NCBI GenBank assembly: GCA_025677825.1
Contig: JAIXMO010000053.1
Span: forward strand, 1 to 64,000
Length of the DNA stretch: 64,000 nucleotides
Reading direction: 5' to 3'
From: Helicostylum pulchrum
Taxonomy: Eukaryota > Mucoromycota > Mucoromycetes > Mucorales > Mucoraceae
In this document: piece by piece, positions 1 to 11,931 of the stretch
How positions within the stretch are numbered: the first letter of the stretch is position 1
Layout: each line of letters opens with the position of its first letter
Notes under the pieces: generated by a model
Told to the model about the DNA's origin: nothing
What the model saw: the letters and a program-made list of their open reading frames with translations, nothing else
Databases searched by the model: none
Position numbers and translations under genes: made by a program

Positions 1-1450
1 CGAAAATGGTGAAATCAAAATACTTGAATTTTTCTTGAATCAAGTTTAGATCACGATCACGTTTTGTTAGAGCTATATCATTAGCACTCCTTCGATTGGC
101 TTTACTAGTTCGTTTCACTGAATGTGCAGTCAATGGTGATTCTTCTAAAAACAATTCTTCTAAATCATAAGTCAAGTCAAAATTATTTTCAGTGGCTGGT
201 ATAAATATAGGTGGTATAAGTTTGGATTCTAATTTATTCCAGTTAATAGGTCGAAAGAATGGGTGTCGAACAAGTGCTGCCCATCCTGCATCTCCATAAC
301 CTAGTCTTTTATTTGGATTGACTTCTAAAAACTTTGATGGTTTTTTTTTTTAGTTTCTCTTTTTTTCTTTTTTCTATGTACTTACTCCTTGCATTACTGC
401 TAAACATTCCCCAGATACTTGACGATCCTTAGTTGGGTAATTGACATACCCTCTTCTTATCGCAGCTTGTAAATCTTCTGGGGTATCATACTCGAATGGT
501 CTCTAAAATAAAGCCATGCCAGCACAATATATATTAGCCTTATATATAATTACAAGGATAGGAAAGTCTCACTTTTTGGTATATACATTCATATAGTGTT
601 ACGCCTAAACTCCACCAGTCAACCGCTTCATTATATCCCCCACCTTTATAAACCTCAGGCGCTACACTAATGACATTAAACATCCTATTACTGCTAAAAA
701 AAAAGAATAACATTAACTTACCAATATAGTATCCGGTTCCTGAGTTTGAAGTTAATGGTCGATGCGCATGAAGATGTGTTGCAATATTGAAATCAGCTAA
801 ATGAACATGTCCCTTATCATCCATTAGAATATTATGCGGTTTAATATCTCTATGTATATGTAAGTAAGTAGTCTTTCACATGGTAAAAAAATGGACATAT
901 TCCTGTACCTGTGTACCACTCTTTTCAAATGAAGGTATTTAATAGCCGACGCCAGTTCGGCAAACCAGAATCGAATTATATCTTCTGAAAAATAAGGTTG
1001 ACGCGATAAGTGAAAGTGTAAATCACCGCCTAACCTACAGACAAGAAGATAATTTAGTTTTTGGTGTAGTAAAAAAAAAGAAAAAAAAACCATGTTATTT
1101 ACATTAAATCTGTCACCATATACATATAATCCTGGTCTTGAAAAGCAAATCGAAGTCTACATAAAAACGGGTGATCCAATTGCTCTAAAATAACTCGTTC
1201 TCGAATAATATTACGCGCAGCGTCCATTCGAATACATTCATCTTTACTAATATACTTTAATGCATATAATATACGGGATTCTCGATGTTCAACAATTCGC
1301 ACCTACAGCTATAATTAAAAAAACATGATGAACCCTTTCTTTTTCTATTTATTTTACCTTTCCAAATGCGCCACGACCCACAATTCGCATAAGCTTAAAC
1401 TGAGATAAAGTCACTGCTATTGATCTGTCATTATGAATACTCTTTCGTTT
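1..1450 (-). CDS. YANK/STK32-like AGC-family Ser/Thr protein kinase (3' end outside window)
   Basis: Exons read on the minus strand: about 1450-1358, 1302-1103, 1034-909, 849-722, 661-573, 502-386 and 331 to the window edge. Together they give a kinase domain in order: glycine loop [12 protein letters not shown]-like [16 protein letters not shown] hinge, catalytic loop [21 protein letters not shown] and [11 protein letters not shown], then an AGC-type tail ([19 protein letters not shown]). DFN in place of DFG and the LGGDL hinge are typical of the YANK (STK32) group, so this call is firmer than a generic AGC kinase. Substrates of that group are poorly known. The start is unresolved: an in-frame upstream exon between about 1440 and 1560, after a good acceptor, is likely. 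The C-terminus continues beyond base 1. The antisense reading frame at 1433-1678 is ignored. Confidence 0.88.
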
Positions 1451-3944
1451 TTCTTTTGTGCAAACAATATTACATGGTTGAATGAGTTTATACCTCTTTC
1501 ATCTCCGTCATCAGAGCGCAGGTTACTGCCTCCAAGGGCTGTTGCTATTAATCCTGAAAAGAACCGAATATTGAAAAATCCAATTTTTTTTTTAGAAAAA
1601 TGTAGAAAAAAAAAAGGGTTTTCTTTTTCTAATGATCTGTACGTAAAAAAAAAAGAGAGAAGAGATGAAATAAAATAAAAAATAAAAATCGTATGAGAAG
1701 AAGAGGAGGTGAGCGCCTATCTAAAATAAATAGCAAAAAAAAAACCTTGTTTTTATTAGGATTACGCTACTTTGCAGTTGTAACCTGAATAGAAAAAGTA
1801 ATGGTTACTAAGAGATAAGATATTGAAAAGGGATGCGCAATAAGCCAAATAAAGTGAACATAATGATACTTTTTAGTCCTATATGCCATACCTAGTACTT
1901 TTTAAGTACATTACTGTGTGGTATTTTAATAAATAGTTCTGTACTATTTTAATTGACAGCATTAATTTTTTCTAATGTTTGAGCTCTTACAAAAAAAGAT
2001 ACACAGCATATTTTTTTTTTTTTTTGTACAATAACTTGTGGGTGAGTTCAAAAACTATTCGAAGTGTTATAATTCATCATTGCCTGCCCATTATCCTCTT
2101 TAAAATGAGCGAATGTTTAGGCATTTCTTCTAAAAAAAAGCCATTTTTACAGTGACCGAAATAAGGTGTTTTCTTTGTATGATTATATATCGGTAACTGT
2201 TTCTTTTTTGCGAGTTACTTGGTGAAGGTCAGTTATTAGAGTATTGTCTTTAATATCAAAAATTGAAAACTGCTTAATACTTTTCTCGATTTTTTTTTAC
2301 TTTTATATCGGTTGGTATCAGTTTGAATGAAACACATAAAGAAAAAAAAAGAGAGGGTCACTTTCATGGTTAATAATAAAATAGGAGGATTATTTGCTCA
2401 TGCAATCTATTTAATTATTTTCATGTACAAGATATACTATACTGGTCAAACTAAGAAATATAACATTATATACGTACAGTAAGGAAAGGGCGCGGACAAC
2501 ATCTGTTTTATACGATCATGCTTGGAAGCATAATACTCCAGAGATATATGATTTCTTATTTGACGAATATTCCATAACCGTGGATGCTTTAACAAAAAAT
2601 GAACATACGAGGCAGATGTTTCTGATTCATTTGATGGACCTATCTATACAATATTTCAGTCGAGTGGAGCACATTTGGGCATTTTTGGCGACATGGCAGT
2701 TTCTTTAAGAAGAAATGTATCCGTTGTACCGACATAAAAGAAAACAAAAACGCTTCAGGGTAGTAAATATAAGATTGAAGCCTTTTTAATAATAGAAATT
2801 ACTTACTGGTATACATATTACTTGTAAAAAAAAAAGAAAGAAAATAAAGAAAATAAATTTTATCATGATAAAATCCGTTTCCTCAAGTGATCTATTTAAT
2901 CATTTTTATATACATGTTCTAGATGGAACGTTCATATTGATGTTAATGAGGATCTGTGTCAACTCTTTTTTGCGTGCAACAAGTTTGTGAGAGGCGAAGA
3001 AAAAAAAAAGAATTGTTATGAAGACAATATACATACTGCAATCTAATTAATAGCAGTAGTGGTGCTGAAAAGAGAAAATATATTGGTTGCACAAACAATG
3101 TCTTGCCTGTATATGTGCAGTTCTGAACTACAAACAATACCTGTAAATATTTTTACTTATACCAAGTTAAGTCTAGTACTTGTTATAGTGTTTGGGCTGA
3201 TTGGCATTCTTTCGTATGAGGATAGTTGTCGTACATGGTGATAGCCATACAGGTAGTGCTTGATATCGAAGTCAGGTACTCGTATTATGTATAAATCACG
3301 TGTAAGAACAAGATATATCTTGAACATATTTAGCGTCCAATGCAAACACGTCTAAAGTAGGTTTGTCATATCAAACACAGTTGTTTTTTAATCTATTTGC
3401 ATAGGACTTCTTAAGATTAGGTACGTGAGATGATCTAAAGTCAATAAGGTCCGGTGCCATTGTATTACTGATAACACTTACATCCAACACTGTGCCGTAT
3501 AATACACAAGGTGTCGGTTCGTTTACTTTTACAGTAGTACCTAGATGCGTACCAAAGTTTGGGGCAACATTGAATCCTTTGTTCCGTCTGCATAAAAAAA
3601 AGCATGGTAGATTCTTATTAATATCCCATTATTTGTGTAGAGCGAGTTTTTTTTTTTTTTCGATTCTTACAAATAAATGCGTCATGTTTATTTCGAAATA
3701 AAGAAAAATTACTACATCAGGAGTTATCTCATGATGTAGCCACTCTTGAGACTTTTGTAATCTTTTTTATAGCCGAGAACTAAAGGATTCAGTTTGCCAT
3801 AATCGTTAAATCACCGACGCAAAAAAAAGAGGGGGTTGTTTATTTTCTTAATCATCATTTTTTAGCCTATTTCATACATAAAAAGAAAAAGATATTTATT
3901 TTTTTAGTCTTTTATTTATTTACTACTTTTTTTTAAAGAAAAAT
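1451..3944. other. AT-rich intergenic region containing one dispersed repeat copy
   Basis: No convincing gene. Short reading frames here lack coding character and conserved motifs. The only recognisable structure is the repeat copy at about 2437-2880, annotated separately. The last 100 bases before 3945 are T- and A-rich and probably hold the promoter and 5' leader of the downstream reductase gene. Confidence 0.6.
2437..2880 (+). repeat. Dispersed repeat family, copy A
   Basis: This stretch aligns by eye, over its full length with small gaps, to 17665-18165. Shared blocks include ACTGGTCAAACTAAG, AAGCATAATACTCCAGAGA, TTTAAGAAGAA, GTACCGACATAAAAGAAA and AGTAAATATAAGATTGAAG. Both copies end in A/G-rich sequence and then ATGATAAAAT. 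No long open frame is shared and the differences do not respect codons, so this looks like a non-coding or non-autonomous mobile element. No terminal inverted repeats or target-site duplications were identified. Confidence 0.75.
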
Positions 3945-5480
3945 ATGAGTGAAAGATTTGATATAACAATTTTTGGAGCAACAGGATTAACTGGTAAGCA
4001 AGTTGTCCGTCATTTATTCGAGTTATCGATAGACTTGCCAAAGTTTTTTAGACCGGGATTCCGCTGGGCTATTGCTGGCAGAAGTCAAGAAAAACTCGAA
4101 GCAATTGTTCAAGAGTTTTTAGAACGGTATCCAAAAGCTACGATTGATAAACCCAGTTTTATTGTTGCTAATGTAACTCGAAGAGAAGAATTGGAGGCCA
4201 TGGCTAAGCAATCTACTGTACTTATTAACGCTGTTGGCCCATTTCGTTTTATGGGTGAATATGTTGTACTTGCTTGTGTTAATAACGGGTGTAACTATGT
4301 TGACGTTACAGGTAAAGACAATAACATGCTATTATAATTTTATTTTTACGTTTTTGATATATTTATGTTTTTTCCTTAGGTGAACCCGAATTTGTTGAAC
4401 GTATGCAACGTACATATCACGATAAGGCAGTAGCTAACAAGGTTACCATTGTTCACTCTTGTGGTTTTGATAGTGTAAGTTTTTTAAAAGTGAATATAGT
4501 AAGCAGGTAGTAGATAGAAAGTTAACATTTTTTTTTAAAAAAAAAAAAGGTTCCTACAGATATGGGCGTTCTTTATACCAAAAATCTTTATACAGAAAAG
4601 GGATGGACACCTACACAAATTGAAATGTTTTTAAAGATTCACACTGGACCCTCTGGATTATGTGGAGGATTCGCTACATTTGAATCGGCAGGTATGTATT
4701 ATTATTATTATTATTAAACATGTGAGAAGAGTGAATATCTAAAGTTTTATTGGGGACCTAGTTCATGGATTTGGATCAGCTGAGCTTCTTCGCGAAATTC
4801 GTAGTGCATCTACATTAGCCAAGTTACCTCGCCCTGATGTACCCAAGCTTAAATTTCATAAAGGAGTCCATAAAGATCAAGAGTTTGGATATCACGTACC
4901 ATTTGTATTTGCAGATCCCTCAATTGTTCGCCTCTCACAACAAATCTTCCTTAGTGGACTTGCTACAACCGAAAAGAAGAAACCCAATGTTACATTACCT
5001 CCTACAACACAATTTGCAGCTTATTTGTTATTGCCTTCTATTTGGGTTGTGATTCTTTATACAGTCTATGGGTATATATTTTCACTTTTGGCAGGATCAC
5101 CTTGGGGACGTAACCTTTTATTAAAGCACCCAGATTTTTTCTCTGGAGGTGTCTTTACAAAGGAAGGTCCTAACGACGAACAATTGAATCAATCTTCATT
5201 TGAAATCGTTCTTCGCTCCAAAGGATATGATCATGCTATCACTCCTGGTACAGTAGAAGCTCCTAACAAAGAGATTAAGGTCGTAGTGCGTGGTCCCGAA
5301 GCAGGCTATGTTGCTACCCCTCGTATTGTTGTACAATGTGCATTGGCCATTTTAAATAACAAGAAAGAAGGTTATGTTCCTAGTGGTGTATTAACACCTA
5401 GTACTGCATTCTGGGAGACTGATTTAATTGACCGCCTTCGTTATGTTGGTATTACTTATGATATTTCCAATTCCAATTAG
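3945..5480 (+). CDS. Saccharopine dehydrogenase-like oxidoreductase (trans-acting enoyl reductase / SCCPDH family)
   Basis: Four exons, 3945-4311, 4380-4474, 4550-4691 and 4762-5480, join in frame to about 440 residues. The N-terminus carries a Rossmann nucleotide-binding start, FDITIFGATGLTGKQV, followed by WAIAGRSQEKL and the family blocks NAVGPFRFMGE, YVDVTGEPEF and HSCGFDSVPTDMG. A hydrophobic stretch near residues 290-315 (AAYLLLPSIWVVILYTVYGY) suggests membrane or lipid-droplet attachment, as in animal and fungal SCCPDH proteins. The C-terminus contains GPEAGYVATPRIVVQCA and GVLTPSTAF, typical of the family. These proteins resemble saccharopine dehydrogenase in fold but are generally not lysine-pathway enzymes. 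The true substrate is unknown. Start chosen as the first ATG after an A/T-rich leader. Confidence 0.92.
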
Positions 5481-5911
5481 AATAGATGTGAATAAAATTA
5501 CTGTGCACATGTATATATATATATTTCACATAATATGATATTATATATTTACATATACATAATAACCATGTGTTTAACCTGTTTGTACATGAACTTTATA
5601 CGCTTAATCTTCTTCTATGGAAAAATAAGAACGTTTGAAAAAAAAAGAGGGGTTAATAATCAAATGGTTCGAGGTAAAAACCCGGTACAAACCCAATTCA
5701 GTAATTCCTATCCTTTTGACAATATTTAAATAAGTAAAGAAAAAAAAAAAGCCCAGGCTCAGGGTCCAAATAGACTTTATAAATCACTTGAGAAAGCCTT
5801 GAATTATAAAACCGACTAAGTATCTAACGAATTAATATAAATACTCAAACATTTATTTCTTTCTTCTATTATTTCTACATTCTTTATATTATATATTTTT
5901 TATCTGTATAA
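5481..5911. promoter_or_regulatory. Intergenic region with 3' end of the reductase and likely promoter of the small gene at 5912
   Basis: No gene seen. Positions 5515-5565 are AT dinucleotide-rich. TTTATAAATCAC near 5777 and a T/C-rich stretch just before 5912 resemble a TATA-like element and a fungal leader for the downstream small gene. Confidence 0.4.
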
Positions 5912-6109
5912 ATGACTAAACCAGACTTTTGTCGATCTGCTTCAGACTCTGCTGTTCCTGGAGTGGTTTTCATTGATACAAATAAAAAGGAACTTGGTCG
6001 TCGGGTTACTTTTTCTCGTGTGGTTATCTTGAACGACCCCAAAACTTTTATTCTGGTTAGGGAAGAATGTGGGCTAGTAAGAAGGCTAAGTGATAGCTCT
6101 ATGAAGTAA
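5912..6109 (+). CDS. Small hypothetical protein (65 aa)
   Basis: Single-exon frame of 65 codons with balanced composition unlike the surrounding AT-rich DNA. It has a good A-rich start context (TATAAATGACT) after a pyrimidine-rich leader and is followed at once by AT-rich 3' sequence. The protein is mixed and basic (RRVTFSRVVILNDPK, EECGLVRRLSDSSMK), with no signal peptide or membrane segment. I do not recognise the family. Mucoralean genomes carry many small proteins of this size, but that is a general impression. The opposite-strand frame at 5884-6282 is low-complexity and less plausible. Confidence 0.55.
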   Translation: MTKPDFCRSASDSAVPGVVFIDTNKKELGRRVTFSRVVILNDPKTFILVREECGLVRRLSDSSMK

Positions 6110-6748
6110 AAAAAAAAAAAGTGTTTAATTTTACAAACAAACAAAAAACTTGTACAATAATAACAACAAGGCTTATTACAATACGAATAGCAGCGCTGGA
6201 CACTATTATTATTATTTATTTTATTTTTTTCTTGAAATAAAAAAAAAAATTTTAATATAATTATTCTTGTCAAATTGTTCATTGTTACTTATTTCTCATA
6301 GTACACATGGAGTGAAATGCATTATGCATAATTCTTTTTTTTCTACGCCGATTATTGGCCATTCTAATAAAATCATGAATGGCATATTTTAAATGTATAG
6401 TCAGTGGCACATAAAAAACAAAAGAAAATAAAGTAATAGTAATTCCAGGAATTTCATCATATATATTGTAGTAACAATAGCACATGGTATATTTTCGTGC
6501 TAACTTCCTTTTTGTGTCCTTTTTTTAATCAAAAAGACCCTTATATCGCAGCAATAACAAAAACTTGATTTTTTAAAAAAAATACGTTCTAGATTTAATA
6601 GTTTTTATTATAGAATAATATATATATTCTTTAAAAAGGAAATGCTAATTACATGTAAGCCATAGTATTATGGTTAAGATTATTATATGCGGATAATATA
6701 AAAAGGGAATAAAGTACAATAAGGGGGATGACACGATACCAATAAAAG
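6110..6748. other. Intergenic, AT-rich, no gene seen
   Basis: The stretch is dominated by A and T runs (for example near 6107, 6236 and 6570) and has no conserved coding signal on either strand. It lies between two converging transcripts, so it probably holds both 3' untranslated regions. Confidence 0.55.
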
Positions 6749-8895
6749 CTATGGACAGTATTTGATATCTTGATACATGCAAGAGCCAACAAAGGGGTAA
6801 GGGGTTATATTACTTAATTTGAATACAGCTTGAAGAATAGCGGAGATACCTTGACCAGCAATCATACCGCCCGCTGCACTGTACATGTGGTTGTCATATC
6901 CAGAACGGTCGACAAGTTTCCAAACTTTACCTCCAATCCACCCAACAAGCATGGCTAAGGGTACTTGAGGGTTTGTATTTACCATAGCAATACCCATAGC
7001 AGAGAGAGAAGGGAAGAAACGATGGTGTTTTTGGGGAACCAAAAATTCACGAACAAATGGAGCAGCAATACCAAGAATACCACATACGATCGTAACAATT
7101 AGACTTTCTTTTGTAAGTGGGCTACTACCTCCGGTCAGTAACAATGTAACATTATACCAGGATTTAACACCAACCAATCCAAACTCACACTTTTCATCAA
7201 TATTTTCACTGATGATACAAGGATAAGCTTCAGCAAAAAGAATAAATAAAGCTACAGCGATGCCGACTGCAAAGAAGGAAGCAACGAACTGACCCCAGAA
7301 TTGAGATCGAGGAGAGGCACCAACCAGCTGACCCGTTTTGAGATCACCTACCATATCTACGGCTTGAGCAGAAGCAGAAGCAGATATATTACCCGCCATT
7401 AAATTGTTCATACGGAGTTGTGTGATAGAGTCAGCAGGCATAGCAGAAAAAATCAATTGAGTTGTTTTAGCAATGGAACCAGTGGGATTGATACCGGTTT
7501 CACCTGTAGCCTGAACGCCAACAAACGATAAAATTAAACCGAGAATAACTGCTACAATAGATTGGTAAATTGGCATACCAAAGTATTCTCCCATAATTAC
7601 GCATGTAAAGACAATAGAAATAAAGACACCGAGAAGCCACCACCATGTAGGAATTAATTCATCGTCTGTAAATATTTCATCTTCGTCAATATCAGGTTCC
7701 ATTAATTTGATATCCGCTTCGGAATAAGGTTGCTTTAAGATGCGTGTTTTTAAGAAAGAAATGCCTTGCTTATATCCGTTGAAAAGACCGACGAAGCCAC
7801 TTTTGATACCGCGCCAAAGCGACTCGTAACGAACAAAGAGCTCGGAGAATGAAGTAAGGACCATCATGGCAATACCAGGCCATAAAAAGAAAGATTGGGC
7901 GGTAGGACCTAATTCAGTTATACCCACAGGTTGTACAAAGTAACCACTGACTACCAAGATAGGGCCCATAATACCATACACAAACAGAGACGTAAGAAAG
8001 AAAGGAACAACAGTTGCACCTGGAGTCATTAAGCCTGCGCCATATAAAGGAAAATCCCATTTGAAATTCCAGTTCCAAGCTTGGTCAGCGCTCATCATGG
8101 GAATATAATCTGTACGGAAGCCGATCCACCAAAGAATATGAATGGTATCCATAAACGGAACCCAGTAAGAGACCAAAGACCAAATGAAAGAAATCATAAA
8201 CCAGATACCCATCCACATGGCTTTTTGCATCGCTGCAGATTCACCTGCGACGGTATCATGAAGCGAGATAATAGTGATGGCAGCAGCTCTAGGGGTTGGA
8301 AACGTCAATTCTTGTCTAACAACAAAATGTTTACGAAGTGGAATTGCAAAGAATAAACCGTAAAATGCGGCCGAAATGGTAAATAAGAGTAAAGCAACTA
8401 CGTCTTCCTTGGGGGTATTCATAAGACCTAATTTATACATGGCTGGAATTCCAGAAATAAAGCCCGCAGAAAGTCCACCAGCTGTAGTTGCTGCAGATTG
8501 CGCTGTACAGTTTTCTTTGGGTCCAAAGTATCCTCCTCCCCACTTTGGCGGCAAAATTCTCGACAGTGGTTTGATAATAGCAAATGAAAAGATGGCACCA
8601 AATAATGAAGCACCGAATGTCCAACCGATTTTTAAACCAAGATACATGTTTGATGCAGCTAGGTAACGCGAAGATTTTTAGTTCAATGGATTTATTTTTT
8701 ATTTTTTTATTTTTTTATTTTACCAACTAGGCAACCTAATAAGGAACCAACAATAGCTGAACGCCATGTAAATTGGTGATCTTCTGTAGGTCTGTGTGTT
8801 GATAGAAGGTCTCCGTCTATTATTAATTGTTCGTCGACAGAATGTATATCATATTCGATTTTTTCCTTATAGTCTTCAGTTGGTTTTTCTTGCAT
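6749..8895 (-). CDS. OPT/YSL-type oligopeptide or metal-chelate transporter, copy 1
   Basis: Two exons, 8895-8724 (172 nt) and 8658-6749 (1910 nt), encode 693 residues, the usual size for the family. The first exon is a hydrophilic cytosolic tail (KIEYDIHSVDEQ) followed by FTWRSAIVGSLLGCLVG at the start of the first helix. The second holds the remaining dozen or more membrane segments, with family blocks such as WTFGASLFGAIFSFAIIKP, PPKWGGGYFGPKE, VGDLKTGQLVGASPRSQFW and AAGGMIAGQGISAI. This is the fungal branch nearest plant Yellow-Stripe-Like proteins; members import peptides or metal complexes across plasma or internal membranes. The substrate cannot be told from sequence. It is a tandem paralogue of 11932-14075 with identical exon lengths. 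Compared with that copy it uses more A/T-ending codons, suggesting weaker expression. Confidence 0.95.
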
Positions 8896-11800
8896 TGCAA
8901 TATAAGTAAAGAAGAAAAAAGAAATGAAAAAGAAAAAGAAAAGAAGAAAGTAGGAGCTTTATTTATATATGGTTTACGAAATAGTGTGGAGTACAAACTG
9001 TATCAATCCGATCATAAGAGATTTTTAAAAATATAAAGGTCAAAAATTTATACAATTCTTTTTTTCCATTGGTGATATGTACTTTTTGTACGATTACAAT
9101 TTGAAAAGCCAGTCAATTATCTATTATCTCTGGAATTCGATAAGAAAAAAAAACAACGTCCTTGACATTTGTTCTTGGTTTACTGCTAATTATAGAAAAT
9201 ACGTGACCTTGTATTATTATTTATCTATTGTTCTTTGCTTTCCAAATGCAACTGTAATTTGGTACACTGTATTAATGCAAGCTCTTATCTAATATGCTTT
9301 TACACATAACCCATGAGCATTTAACGAAAAAGAGATGGTATTCTCAATACGATTTGTTATCGGAGATGCTGGGAAAAAAGGTCGATGGTGTAATTTATTT
9401 GGAAAAGTTGAAGCCAGGTATAAACAGATCTTGTATTGAAAGAGACTAATGTATTTTAAAATACAGATCTTGTTTTAAAGCCACGGGAGTAGTACGATCG
9501 TGTAGAAGTGTTACCGAGAACTATGAACTCTTGGATTTAGTTCGTACATTAAAAATTACTGCGTTTTTTTTTTATGTGTAGTGAGAAATTTTTGGTTTGA
9601 AAAATTTTAGTCTTTGAAGAAAATTCAGAATAAAATGTTACACACTTTCTATATCTGTACTTGGCCTGCTTATTTGATCAAAAAAATGTTTGAAAAATTT
9701 TTATACAAATAAAAAAAGCTGTCAAAATATCCCGGGTATTAATCAAAGAAAAATTATACCTTGTCTCTTGGCTAAAATAGATTAAAAACATGTGGGGTTA
9801 TATATTTTCGATAAGATGAAAATATTGCTTAACCTCTAATAATGACGTTTTTTCTATTGCCTTGTTTTAAAATTTAAACAAAGCATTGAAATTCTTATTT
9901 ATACTATTAGTACCGTTTACAAAAATTGTCAAAGCAATTTATCAAGAGCAAAAAGATGGGAACAGTATCAGTGAGGGGGTTCTTTTTTTTTCAACGTACC
10001 TCAAATTAATGAAGTCAATGCTAGACCTCAAACAAATTGCTCAATGGAAAGCGCGGAGGACGCACTCATATAATTCAGATATGTGATAATTACAGTTTCG
10101 TAATACACGAGCGGTGTCAATTGTTTTAAAATACTATGATACTTTTTTATATAAATATTTTTAAATGAGGAGATTTACGGAGAAATTGAGCGCTCAAGAA
10201 TAGCGTTTCTACTCGGATAAAAAAAAAAGCGGAAGCGGTGTATAGGATTTGTAAACATACGCAAGAGTAGAAAGCTCAATTTATATATAGAAAGAGAGAT
10301 GGATAATTTTACAAAGTTATTACCAAGCATTAATCATCCAAGGTCGTTGTAAATCTTTTTTTATACACATATATAGTTCGGCTATATAAGCAAATTGTGT
10401 AGTATTACCTAGTGTTGCACACATACACGAGTTTTACTTTTTTTTAATTCGATGTTTCTTACTTATTTTTTAAAAAAAATTGAGGAAAGGAACATTTTTT
10501 ACCTTTCCTTTTACTTGAAAAACATCTTTTACTGTTAAAGAATATATACGATTGCGATCAAATTATTCTTGCAAGTTCATTTATCTTTGCGTATGATGTT
10601 ATAACATGATGTTTTCAAAGCATATTTAGAACATTCTAAAGCATATTCAGAAACTTCTAAAACATATCAACATCCATTGCAAAAAATTAAACAGCTTTTT
10701 ATATACATATGTTGAGTTATAAAACCATATCTGTAGGTTTATAAATTTATTTAATTCCGTTTTATCTCTGTCAGTTTTTATACCTGGCTCATCTGCTTTT
10801 TTTCCCAAAAAAAAGACCATGTTGTGGAACAAGCTGAATGCTGTTGTACACAAAATAAATTGTTCCACTGTAGAATGCGATACCCAATCTTTATTTTCTA
10901 TAGTATTTAGATGACACAGGAAAAAAAAAAGATGGTGTCTCTAAAATAATATCAAAGGTTAGATTAGACATACGCCGAATAAATTATAATCACGGTTCAA
11001 TTTACGTTTAATGAATGATTAAATTTTTGTAAAAAGTCCCTTTTATGCATTATTATCTGTACCACCAATATATCGAAATCGCGCCAGACCTTATACTCCT
11101 TATCTTAGTGTATGAACCACCCACAAAAAAAAAGATTTTATAAAAAAAAAAACTTGCGACGCCGAACAAAAAAAAATTATCGTTCAATGCACGGACTTAA
11201 ATAAAAACAATTGGCACCCAGAGATCATCGTTTTATGAGTAAATAAGGTGTTTTGTATAATTTTGCACATGGATTTTTTTTTTCTATATCGTAATTTAAA
11301 TTTCGAGGGGTTTATAAAACAAAGTTTTTTAAAACAGAGTATTGTCTGCTTTATAAACTTTGATTGGCTTACGTAAAACGTTGTACCTTTTTTTTTAAAA
11401 AAAAAATCACTGACCATCTATCTAAATAAAGGATAAATAGGGCCGATCTATCTATTTATGTCGGTCTATTTCATTCAGGGTCTTTTTTGCTGACCTCAAC
11501 TCTATCGAAAGTTTGACCAAATATATATATATGGGTGAGAGTATTTTAACAAATCTTGAAAAGGTGAAATCACAGAATTTTTTATTTACCACGAGTTAGG
11601 TCCGTAGTACTTGCGCAACAATTAAGAATTTGACCAAATATGAAAATCAACGATTTCTGTATAACAGTAGCACATGATGTTAATTTGTGTTATCTTCCTT
11701 TTTAGTATGATTTTTTTTTGTAACAAGAACACAAGTAATTTCTTCATCAAGATTAAACAGAAAAAAAAATCGAGCATAAGAAAAATGTTTTGAAAAAAAG

Positions 11801-11931
11801 ATAAAATGTAAAAAAATTACATTTAAGATATTATTATTATTGATTAGGATTAGTATTTGTGAAAGAGTATAAAAGAGAGAGAGAGAGGAATTTTTAAAAT
11901 TACAATTGTGGGAAAGAGTACGAGATAAAGA
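8896..11931. other. 3 kb AT-rich spacer between the transporter paralogues
   Basis: No protein gene is supported. The right part must hold the 3' end of copy 2 and the left part the promoter of copy 1, including the shared 21-nt element at 9351-9371. A perfect 12-bp palindrome TTGAGCGCTCAA lies at 10186-10197, and TTTGACCAAATAT occurs twice about 118 bp apart, near 11513 and 11631. Neither has an obvious function. Confidence 0.55.
9351..9371 (-). promoter_or_regulatory. Conserved 21-nt upstream element, copy 1
   Basis: Plus-strand sequence GATTTG, then T, then TATCGGAGATGCTG. It lies about 455 bp upstream of the start of transporter copy 1 and matches 20 of 21 bases at 14670-14690, about 595 bp upstream of copy 2. 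Flanking sequence has otherwise diverged, so the block looks selectively kept. Read in gene orientation it contains CAGCATCTCCGATA. Role inferred: binding site for a shared regulator. Confidence 0.45.

Noticed and set aside
8081..8666. Plus-strand frames opposite the first transporter gene.
   Set aside because: They are antisense shadows of a strongly conserved membrane protein and have no independent features. The same applies to 12215-12714 and 13559-13933.
10186..10197. Perfect palindrome TTGAGCGCTCAA in the transporter spacer.
   Set aside because: A single 12-bp palindrome without a second copy or gene context is not enough to propose an operator.
11513..11643. TTTGACCAAATAT occurs twice about 118 bp apart.
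   Set aside because: The sequence between and around the copies shows no transposon structure. With this base composition a chance repeat of 13 bases is plausible.
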